Origin: Afipia sp. 64-13
Lineage (GTDB): Bacteria > Pseudomonadota > Alphaproteobacteria > Rhizobiales > Xanthobacteraceae
Length of the DNA: 64,000 nt
Assembly: GCA_001897755.1 (NCBI GenBank)
Contig: MKUJ01000013.1
Location: forward strand, 89,586-153,585
Reading direction: 5' to 3'
Position numbers and translations under genes: made by a program. Shown here piece after piece: positions 54,879 to 64,000 of the stretch. Under the pieces are notes generated by a model, which was not told the DNA's origin, did no database searches, and worked only from the letters and a program-made list of their open reading frames with translations. The stretch's first letter is position 1; the number at the start of each line of letters is the position of its first letter.

Positions 54879-54908
54879 GGTTAGCGGCTGAACGCGATTA
54901 AGGTTAGC
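54870..54908. repeat. 23-base-period direct repeat at the metW 3' end
   Basis: CGCGATTAAGGTTAGC occurs at 54870-54885 and again at 54893-54908. The first copy contains the metW stop codon. This looks like a recent small tandem duplication. Confidence 0.8.
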
Positions 54909-55089
54909 CCGAAATAGGGCGCGTTACGTCAAGCCCTCGCCATTGAATGACCGCGATATCTCCGCGAAAACATTCCGCGCGTGCCTGATCGTGCCATGTT
55001 CTCGCCACATCGGGATTGCGTTTTACGCCGCGCGAGTGCCGGGCTTTTGCTCGGGACTTAACCAATGGGGGTAATAGGAACTCTTCTGG

Positions 55090-55740
55090 ATGAACCTTTC
55101 TAGCGTAATAAGCGTGCGGCTCCGTCATGTTGCGATTGCGATGTGCTCGGCGGCAATCGTCGCATTGGCGACACCGGCTTCGGCACGGCCATCTCATCAT
55201 CACCGCCATCATCACGTCGAACGTCATGCGCATTCCCATGTGCGGGCGCATCATGTGCGGCGTCATCGCGGTCATCGTCACGCCTCGCGCTGGATGCGCA
55301 GCGCCCGTGCATTGCGCGCCGCGAATGTCGCCGACGCCAATGCTGCGATGGATCATTCCGGCGGCAGCTTTGGCGGCTCGGGCTTCGGCGCGTCGAACCT
55401 CGTCGATGAAGCGCGGCGCTACATCGGCGGCAATCCGACCGGACGTTCGCGTCTGTGGTGCGCGCGATTCATGAACATGGTGTTGCAGCGGACCGGCCAT
55501 CAGGGCACCGGCTCCGACATGGCGCGCTCGTTCGCGAGCTACGGCCAGCGCATCTCGGGGCCGCAGGTCGGCGCCATCGCCGTGATGTCGCGCGGACGGC
55601 GCGGCGGTCACGTCGGCGTGGTCAGCGGTATCGACGCCAAGGGCAATCCGATCGTGATCTCCGGCAATCACGGCCGCCGGGTGGCCGAGTCGGTCTACTC
55701 GCGCGGGCGCATCTATGCCTACGTGATGCCTTCGAGCTGA
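55090..55740 (+). CDS. secreted His-rich CHAP/NlpC-like hydrolase (TIGR02594 type)
   Basis: 216 residues. Signal peptide (to SARPS), a stretch with 14 histidines in residues 36-64 (HHHRHHH, RHAHSH, RAHHVRRHRGHRH), a linker, then a TIGR02594-like domain: ASNLVDEARRYIGGNP, the catalytic cysteine in RLWCARFMNMVLQ, and the histidine in GGHVGVVSG. Likely a cell-wall amidase or peptidase, and the His-rich region may bind metal. The 211 bases before it contain only the metW repeat and no clear promoter. Confidence 0.8.
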   Translation: MNLSSVISVRLRHVAIAMCSAAIVALATPASARPSHHHRHHHVERHAHSHVRAHHVRRHRGHRHASRWMRSARALRAANVADANAAMDHSGGSFGGSGFGASNLVDEARRYIGGNPTGRSRLWCARFMNMVLQRTGHQGTGSDMARSFASYGQRISGPQVGAIAVMSRGRRGGHVGVVSGIDAKGNPIVISGNHGRRVAESVYSRGRIYAYVMPSS

Positions 55741-55741
55741 A

Positions 55742-56521
55742 TTAGCTTCCTTTCACGATCCGAATGATATCGCCGGGGACGATCTCGCCCCCGGCGATTA
55801 CTTCCGTATAGATGCCGCAATGCTGATGGTCGAAACTGCGTGTCAGCGTAGCCGGCACGTTGAGGTCACGCTCGCCGGTGACCAGATCGACATTCACCGC
55901 GGCGCATCGCACGATATCGCGCACGACGCGCAGCCGCGTTGTCCCGATCGCAAGCTCGCGGCCGGTAAGGCCGAGTTCAAGCCAGGCCGGCCATCCCTCG
56001 ACATAGAGATTGGCGCGCAGCCGCAGCGGATCGACCGGCGCGCCGGCGGCATCCTCGATCGCGGCGACGCTGGCAAGGTTCACCAGCGAGACCACCTTGT
56101 CGGGCGCATCCGAGAAACTGTGGTTCGGCGCCGACAGGATTTTCGGCGGCCCGCGCAGCTCCCTGGTGAAATTTCCGGTGAAAAAATCCTCGATTACGGC
56201 GCGGCCCTGCGCCGTTTCGAGATTGCCGCGCGCCACCTCGCGGCTGTTGTGGACGATGCTGAAGTCGTTCGTCGCATCGTCAAACCGGGTGCGCAGCGTG
56301 GCGAGGCGCTCGTGCCGCATCAGCATCAGGAAATGGATTTTGCCGAAATGCCGGGGCTGCGCCGGGTCGAACCCGATCGGTCCGTTCGCGATGGCATAGC
56401 GGCGGTCGCGGGGCACGCTCTGGCCGGGCGCGAGCGTGACGCGGGGCAGCGCCTCGGCCGATAGCCCTTTCACCGGATAACGGTACAGGCCGGCGAGCGT
56501 GCCATGAGATGGGTCAAGCAT
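55742..56521 (-). CDS. MOSC domain protein
   Basis: 260 residues: an N-terminal MOSC beta-barrel (LAGLYRYPVKGLSAEALPRV) and a MOSC domain with DPLRLRANLYVEGWPAW, VRDIVRCAAVNVD and the conserved cysteine in that segment. MOSC proteins transfer sulfur from molybdenum cofactor sulfurase or handle MoCo-dependent reduction. The start is uncertain (ATG at 56521 favoured on family length). Confidence 0.85.
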   Translation of the reverse strand: MLDPSHGTLAGLYRYPVKGLSAEALPRVTLAPGQSVPRDRRYAIANGPIGFDPAQPRHFGKIHFLMLMRHERLATLRTRFDDATNDFSIVHNSREVARGNLETAQGRAVIEDFFTGNFTRELRGPPKILSAPNHSFSDAPDKVVSLVNLASVAAIEDAAGAPVDPLRLRANLYVEGWPAWLELGLTGRELAIGTTRLRVVRDIVRCAAVNVDLVTGERDLNVPATLTRSFDHQHCGIYTEVIAGGEIVPGDIIRIVKGS

Positions 56522-56730
56522 GCCGCGTTCTAGCGTCTTTACGATCCGGCCGCCAAGCCGTCCGAGATCGGGGGACTTGAAATCGCGGCGCCGAAATTGC
56601 GCCGGCACCCCTTCCGCCGGGCGCGCACTGTGCCCACATTGTGGTCAAGCCGGTGCAATGCCGGTCCAACCCATTGAAGATGCGGCGGGCGTGCTTTCGA
56701 GGCGTCCGCGCAGGCTGAGGGATACATCGT

Positions 56731-59367
<2,637 letters not shown>

Positions 59368-59394
59368 CCGGTCCCCGAGCGGTCAAAATTCCCG

Positions 59395-59423
59395 ACGCGG
59401 CCGGCTCATGCCGGCCGCGTTTT
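59395..59423 (+). terminator. intrinsic terminator of clpB
   Basis: Perfect 10-base stem CGCGGCCGGC (59396-59405) and GCCGGCCGCG (59410-59419) with a TCAT loop, followed by TTTT. It starts 28 bases past the clpB stop. Confidence 0.9.
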
Positions 59424-59527
59424 GCCTTGGCGAGGCGCGGCCTTTGGCTGCAGACGAAATTTTCGCTTCCAAGATGCCGCCGAATTGGCAACAGATGACG
59501 CAAGCCAGTTGGGGTTGGGAGGCTGTC

Positions 59528-61216
59528 TTGCCGTCATTCGTCCGTCCGGCCGTGCTGGCCGGTTGCCTGCTCGTGTCGGTGTCGATGCCGGTTGCACCCG
59601 CGGCGGCGCAGGGCGATGCCATCCTTATTCTCGATGCGTCCGGCTCGATGTGGGGGCAGGTCGACGGCCAGTCGAAGATCTCGGCGGCGCGGCGCGCGGT
59701 CGATTCCATTCTCGCCAAATGGCGGCCCGGCGACCGTCTCGGCCTGATGACCTACGGTCATCGCACCAAGGGCGATTGCAAGGATATCGAGCTGCTGGTG
59801 CCGGTGTCGAAGTTCGACCCCGCGCGAATTCGCGAGGCGGTGAACGGCCTCAATCCCAAGGGCAAGACGCCGATGGCCGAGGCCTTGCGCGCGGCGGCGC
59901 AGGCCCTGCGCGCGACCGAAAACAAGGCCACCGTGGTGCTGGTCTCGGACGGCATCGAGACCTGCCATCCCGATCCGTGCGCCGTTGCCGCCGAGCTCAA
60001 GAACGCGGGCGTCGGCTTCACCGCCCATGTCATCGGCTTCGACGTCGCCGATCCGGCCGCCAAGACTCAGCTCCAGTGCATCGCGCGGGCCACCGGCGGG
60101 GTCTATCTCGACGCCGGTAATGCGGACGGCCTCGAAAAGGCGCTCGGCCGCGCCGTGGAAGCCGCGCAGGGCGGCAAGGTGAAGAGCGAGGCGCCCGCAA
60201 AGCCGGTGGCGGACGCCTATCAGGGCAAGAACATCCGCGGCGTGGTGCGTCTCGGGCCCAGTCTCGATCCGGTCACCGACAGCAACAACGACGTGGTGTG
60301 GAGCTTCTTCACCCCGCGCGGCGGCGAGAAGGGTGAGCATGTCACGACCTTCCACGGCGCGCCGTTCGCCGACGTGATCGCGCCGGGATCGTATGTGCTG
60401 GAGGTTCAGTATGGCCTGGTGACGCGCCAACATGCGGTCACGGTGGAGAAGGGCAAGCCGCTCGCGCTCGATATCGTGCTCGACGCCGGCTATGTCACCA
60501 GCGAGGGCACGGTGCAGGGCTCGGGCGAGAAGATGCAGGAGCCGACCTGGGAGGTGATCAACGCCAAGGGCGAGGTCGTCACCACCGAATACAAGCCGGT
60601 GCCGCGGTTCGTGCTGCCGTCGGGCAGTTACACGCTGCGGCTGACCCGCGGCAATGCCGCCAGCGAGAAGGCATTCGTGCTGGCGGCGGGCGATTCGATC
60701 AACGTGCCGATGACGCTCGATGCCGGCAGGCTTCTGGTCAGCGCGGTCTATGCGCCGGGTGGCCCGCAGGCGGAAAAGGGTTTCGCCGTCGAGGTGCGCA
60801 AGCCGTCCGTCGAAGAGGGCAAGGATGGCGAATGGGTGGCGACCATCTACGATCCGCTGTCGAAATTCGATCTGCCGGCCGGCAGCTACGATGTCATCGC
60901 CTCGGTCGGGGTGGCGCGGAAAACTGTGCGGGTCGAGGTCAAGACCGGCGCGCCGACCCGGCTGGAGATCAATCTCGATGCCGGCGTGCTCGGCATGAAG
61001 CTCGGGCCGGGAAAATCGGTCGAGATCTTGGGCACCGAACGCGACATCAACAACGAGCGGGTGTCGTTCGGCACCTATTTCGACGAGAATCTCAATCTCG
61101 CGCTCGGCGCCGGCGCCTACGTGGCGGTGATCTCGGGCGAGGGCGGCGAATCTCACGAGAAGGAATTCACCGTCACCGCGGGCAAGCGCATCGATGTCGA
61201 TGCCCGGAAACAGTGA
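59528..61216 (+). CDS. secreted von Willebrand factor A protein with tandem C-terminal modules
   Basis: 562 residues from a TTG at 59528 with GGGAGG five bases upstream. An earlier ATG at 59408 lies inside the clpB terminator loop and is rejected. Signal peptide (to APAAAQ), then a vWA domain with MIDAS residues D36-A-S38-G-S40, VVLVSDGIETC and DVADPAAKTQL. After about residue 230 there are four tandem beta-rich units, each carrying a PxGSYxL-like turn, a charged strand and an LDAGxL close. vWA proteins of this kind bind surface partners; the ligand is unknown. Confidence 0.86.
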   Translation: MPSFVRPAVLAGCLLVSVSMPVAPAAAQGDAILILDASGSMWGQVDGQSKISAARRAVDSILAKWRPGDRLGLMTYGHRTKGDCKDIELLVPVSKFDPARIREAVNGLNPKGKTPMAEALRAAAQALRATENKATVVLVSDGIETCHPDPCAVAAELKNAGVGFTAHVIGFDVADPAAKTQLQCIARATGGVYLDAGNADGLEKALGRAVEAAQGGKVKSEAPAKPVADAYQGKNIRGVVRLGPSLDPVTDSNNDVVWSFFTPRGGEKGEHVTTFHGAPFADVIAPGSYVLEVQYGLVTRQHAVTVEKGKPLALDIVLDAGYVTSEGTVQGSGEKMQEPTWEVINAKGEVVTTEYKPVPRFVLPSGSYTLRLTRGNAASEKAFVLAAGDSINVPMTLDAGRLLVSAVYAPGGPQAEKGFAVEVRKPSVEEGKDGEWVATIYDPLSKFDLPAGSYDVIASVGVARKTVRVEVKTGAPTRLEINLDAGVLGMKLGPGKSVEILGTERDINNERVSFGTYFDENLNLALGAGAYVAVISGEGGESHEKEFTVTAGKRIDVDARKQ

Positions 61217-61281
61217 GACCGGCAGGCCTGATGCGCCACTGCGCGTGAATGCCGCGCACAGGAAGCCCGCGTCAGGACAAT

Positions 61282-61295
61282 CGGGCCGCGGCCCG
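61282..61295. terminator. palindrome in the convergent gap after the vWA gene
   Basis: CGGGCCGCGGCCCG, a 14-base perfect palindrome flanked by GGAC and GTCC, lies between the two convergent genes. It could halt transcription from both sides, though no T-run is present. Confidence 0.35.
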
Positions 61296-61315
61296 TCCTA
61301 AATCCCGCAGCAGCG

Positions 61316-63403
61316 CTAGCGGATGCTGGCCTGGGTATTGGAGATTTTGCTGGAGATCGGCGGCAGCGAGGCGACCGGCGGCGGGGGCGGCGCATCCTGC
61401 GCCATCTTCGGTGCGTTGCGGGACGCCATCATGCGGTCGAGGCGGTCGCGCTCGGTCTCGAAACCCGCGAGCAGCGGGCCCTCGAGCGAGCGGCCGCGCG
61501 GCAGCTTGACGCGCATCGGATCGACGAAGCGGCCGTTGACCAGAATTTCGTAATGGACATGCGCGCCGGTCGACATGCCGGTCGAGCCGACATAGCCGAT
61601 CACCTGCCCCTGACGCACCCGCTTGCCCGGCTCCATGCCCTTGGCATAGGCGCTCATATGGCCGTAGGCGGTCTCGTAGCCGTTGGGATGCTTGATGCGG
61701 ATGTATTTGCCGTAGCCGCCTTCCCACTGCGCCTTCTCGATCACGCCGTTGCCGGAGGCGAAGATCGGCGTGCCGTAGGCGGTGGCCCAGTCCACGCCGG
61801 TGTGCATCTTGGTGTAGCCGAGGATCGGATGGCGGCGCCCGCCGAAGCCCGAGCGCATGATCGCGGTGTTGACCGGCTTGCGCACCAGGAACTTCTTCGC
61901 GCTCTTGCCGGTCTCGTCGTAGTAGTCGACCACGGCATCGTCCGGGGTCTGGAAACGGTAGTATTTCTTGGTCTCGCCGCCGACGGTGAGGGCCGCGAAC
62001 AGCACCTCGTTCTTTTCGTTGGCGGCGGCGGCGGAGGCGTTCTCGTCGTCGGAGCCGGCGAAGAACACCTCGAAGGAATCGCCGGGCTGCACCCTGCGCT
62101 GAAAATCCACGTCGTAGGAGTAGACGCGGATCAGGTCCTCGATGACGCTTTGCGGCACCTTATCGCGCAGCGCGGTCTCGTAGATGCTCTGATAGAGCCG
62201 CACGCCGGTGCCGTCATCCTCCTCGTCGTCATCGTCGTCTTTCGACGCGGTTTCGGTGACGTTGTTGAAGCTCTGCGCATCGACGGCGACATAGCGGCCG
62301 AGATCGGACAGCGCCGCGACGGCCTCGATGGTGGCTTCGTTGGCGACGATCACGCGCACCGGCTGCAGCGGCAGGCCGGGGCCGATCGGCGCCATCAGGA
62401 TCCGGATCTTCTGGCCTTCGCGCAGCCCGCTGTTGCGTCCGCGCGCATTGAGATTGGCGGCGATGGCGCGGATTTCCTCAGGGGAGGCGCCTTGCTCGCG
62501 CAGAACGGACTGGATGGTGTCGCCCTTCTTGACGACATGGACGCGCTCGCCGGTCGGGTTGCCGCCGGTGACCTGATCCTTGGTCTTGGCCAGCAGCGTG
62601 ACGTTTTCCGGAATGAGGCGCGCCGCGAAACCGGCATAGGGATCGATGCCGCCTTCGCCGGCATAGGCCATCTTGATGTCGGTTCCGGAGCTGGAGGCAT
62701 ACTTGACCCCGGTCGCGCCGCGCCAGTTGGTGGCGTCGCGCACCCGCATCAGCACTTCCTCGATGGCAACGCTGGCGGCGATCCTGGCGCGTGGCAGCAC
62801 GGCGTTGAGGTCGCGGGTGACGAAGGAGACCTCGGCGTCGGGTTCGCCCGCATTGGGATTCTGGGCATCGCCATCGGCGGCCGCGGGCGCGCCGACATCG
62901 GTCAGAAGGCGCTGCGGGTTGAAGGGGGGGACTTTCGCGGACAATTCGCTGGTGGTCATCGCCAGGTTGCCGGCGATTCGGATGAAGGGGCGGACGCGGA
63001 CCACGTCGCGGTTGCCGACCCGGGTGACGGTGGAGACCCGAATCATCTGTCGGCTTCCGGCATTCTCGCTGGGTGGCGGCAGACGGTCGCTCTTATGGGC
63101 CACGGCGGCTTTATCGGCGCCGCTGAAGGCGCCGCGCAGCGCGCTTTCCACACGCTCGGGGACGCGGGCAAAGGTCATTTCGCCGTCGAGGGACGCAAAA
63201 ACGGCGCCGCCGATGAGAGCTGCGCCGCAAAGACCCGTCAGGATCGTGCCGCTGAACCATTGCACCGAGACGCGACGGCGGTCGATGACCGCGGCTTCGG
63301 TTCCGTCGACGGAGAGCGGGGGTTCGTGGCCGAGATCGATGATCCCGGTGCGGCTGTCGTATCCCCCGCGTGGCGTCCTATGGTTCAAAACCGCCGTCCC
63401 CAA
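61316..63403 (-). CDS. M23 peptidase with LysM/opacity-associated domain
   Basis: 695 residues. One N-terminal membrane helix (about 48-70), a long periplasmic region containing a LysM-like GERVHVVKKGDTIQSVLREQG and two OapA-like strands, then the M23 LytM domain: GFGGRRHPILGYTKMHTGVDW metal ligands and GAHVHYEI. Probably a D,D-endopeptidase acting in septum splitting or wall growth. The C-terminus is Pro-rich (APPPPPVASLPP). A TTG at 63403 is the listed start; no ATG precedes the helix. Well upstream lies a 7-base inverted repeat (63546-63564). Confidence 0.87.
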   Translation of the reverse strand: MGTAVLNHRTPRGGYDSRTGIIDLGHEPPLSVDGTEAAVIDRRRVSVQWFSGTILTGLCGAALIGGAVFASLDGEMTFARVPERVESALRGAFSGADKAAVAHKSDRLPPPSENAGSRQMIRVSTVTRVGNRDVVRVRPFIRIAGNLAMTTSELSAKVPPFNPQRLLTDVGAPAAADGDAQNPNAGEPDAEVSFVTRDLNAVLPRARIAASVAIEEVLMRVRDATNWRGATGVKYASSSGTDIKMAYAGEGGIDPYAGFAARLIPENVTLLAKTKDQVTGGNPTGERVHVVKKGDTIQSVLREQGASPEEIRAIAANLNARGRNSGLREGQKIRILMAPIGPGLPLQPVRVIVANEATIEAVAALSDLGRYVAVDAQSFNNVTETASKDDDDDEEDDGTGVRLYQSIYETALRDKVPQSVIEDLIRVYSYDVDFQRRVQPGDSFEVFFAGSDDENASAAAANEKNEVLFAALTVGGETKKYYRFQTPDDAVVDYYDETGKSAKKFLVRKPVNTAIMRSGFGGRRHPILGYTKMHTGVDWATAYGTPIFASGNGVIEKAQWEGGYGKYIRIKHPNGYETAYGHMSAYAKGMEPGKRVRQGQVIGYVGSTGMSTGAHVHYEILVNGRFVDPMRVKLPRGRSLEGPLLAGFETERDRLDRMMASRNAPKMAQDAPPPPPVASLPPISSKISNTQASIR

Positions 63404-63545
63404 CGTCGTTGCCTAAGCCGGATAAGCGCCGTGAGATGGGCGCCATGATGGCTTTTCAGGTCTGAGATCCGCCGCCCCCGCGGGGAACGAATATGCTAGC
63501 CGAAAAACCCCGGGTTCGAAACCGCCTCGGCCGCGACGCGGAATT

Positions 63546-63564
63546 GTTCTGCGCTGTGCAGAAC
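63546..63564. promoter_or_regulatory. inverted repeat between the M23 gene and the rRNA promoter
   Basis: GTTCTGC-GCTGT-GCAGAAC is a perfect 7-5-7 inverted repeat with operator geometry. It is about 140 bases ahead of the M23 gene and about 105 bases ahead of the rRNA -35 box; which it serves is unclear. Confidence 0.4.
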
Positions 63565-63668
63565 GTCGCAGGAATGTGGCTCAAGTACGGCGCGAACCCC
63601 TGATAAATCAGCGTTTCCCAGCGGTTGTCGATTTCTTTCGGCAAGATGACGATTTCTCGACAAGGGCG

Positions 63669-63698
63669 TTGACAAGCCCAGTTAGGGGGGCCTATAAG
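63669..63698 (+). promoter_or_regulatory. rRNA operon promoter
   Basis: TTGACA (63669-63674), 18-base spacer, TATAAG (63693-63698), pointing right into the rRNA leader. The 16S gene itself begins beyond the end of the window. Confidence 0.8.
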
Positions 63699-63704
63699 GC
63701 GGCC

Positions 63705-64000
63705 ACTGAGCGCGGCGGCGCCGGGGCAACTGCCCAGGCAAGCTACTGTGTCTCTAAAAGCTCCTCTCTCCGATGAGTGAAAAAACAGCCGATAGTTGTC
63801 GGTTGTCATTCGGCGTCGGATGGAGTTGCAAAAGTCTCTCTAAAGGTAGAGACTGTTAGTTTCGCCGCTCGGCCACGAGTGGCTGGAGCCTTCGGCTCCG
63901 GGCTGTTTGACAAGTAAAGATGAAGAAAGAGAAACGTGGACGGCGGAGTCCTTGCGGGTCTCGAATTTGAGAGCTTCGGCTTTCAGGTCGGGACCGGACG
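63705..64000 (+). ncRNA. rRNA operon leader (5' part of the precursor, 16S gene outside the window)
   Basis: No protein gene. Contains a hairpin AGTCTCT-8 bases-AGAGACT (63833-63854), the GGAGCC-TTC-GGCTCC hairpin (63885-63899), a boxA-like TGTTTGACAA (63904-63913) and the AAAGAGAAACGTGG and GCGGAGTCCTTGCGG words that typically precede 16S in Bradyrhizobium-like organisms. The mature 16S start is not reached. Confidence 0.8.

Noticed and set aside
56522..56730. Heat-shock sigma-32 promoter for clpB
   Set aside because: A CTTGAAA word near 56576 suggested a -35 box, but no matching -10 at proper spacing is present.
59408..59527. ATG start at 59408 for the vWA protein
   Set aside because: It falls in the loop and arm of the clpB terminator, and the extra residues do not form a signal peptide; the TTG with GGGAGG does.

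Overview
The window is GC-rich alphaproteobacterial chromosome of the Nitrobacteraceae/Bradyrhizobiaceae type (Bradyrhizobium, Rhodopseudomonas, Afipia and relatives). The pointers are a tlpA-argH-lipoprotein-lysA block, an NdvA-type glucan exporter, a SAM-II riboswitch before metX, a CysN-CysC fusion, several families of short palindromic intergenic repeats, and the leader style of the rRNA operon that begins at the right edge. Protein-coding density is high and almost everything is chromosomal core. I see no phage, insertion sequence, integrase, toxin-antitoxin pair or CRISPR array.

Left part (0-12 kb): malate synthase G with an unusual cluster of TGTCA half-sites upstream, then the assimilatory sulfate genes. 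One arm (cysNC, cysD, a 2Fe-2S ferredoxin) runs leftward and the other (cysG, cysH, sbp, cysT, cysW, cysA) runs rightward from a shared control region. Together they import sulfate, activate it to APS/PAPS, reduce APS to sulfite and make siroheme. No sulfite reductase hemoprotein gene is in the cluster.

Middle-left (12-31 kb): a CAP-domain lipoprotein, 3-hydroxybutyrate dehydrogenase, a polysaccharide flippase, FadD with a DUF924 partner, a D,D-carboxypeptidase with an Ala/Lys/Pro tail, NdvA, several small secreted proteins, a HisE-like protein plus a DedA protein, dodecin, tRNA-Leu(CAA), DsbB, a divergent pair of small cysteine-motif proteins (PsiF and a relative), an HNH nuclease, an AlkA-type glycosylase, GluQRS, and a hybrid histidine kinase with a histone H1-like N-terminus.

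Middle-right (31-49 kb): a cobalamin adenosyltransferase, etfBA and 3-hydroxybutyryl-CoA dehydrogenase, tlpA/argH/lipoprotein/lysA, a large TIGR02302-type membrane protein, a response regulator coupled to a zinc-ribbon protein, and an ftsE-ftsX-YdcF-plsC run. Right part (49-64 kb): an aromatic amino acid operon (chorismate mutase, hisC, tyrA) divergent from metX-metW. The metX leader carries a SAM-II riboswitch followed by a strong terminator. Then come a His-rich secreted hydrolase, a MOSC protein, clpB, a secreted von Willebrand A protein with tandem repeats, an M23 peptidase, and the promoter and leader of an rRNA operon whose 16S gene lies outside the window.

The most rewarding points are the SAM-II element with mutually exclusive terminator and antiterminator pairing, the repeated use of histone-like basic tails, a near-perfect general-stress (EcfG-type) promoter for dodecin, and the regulatory palindromes around the sulfate genes and malate synthase.
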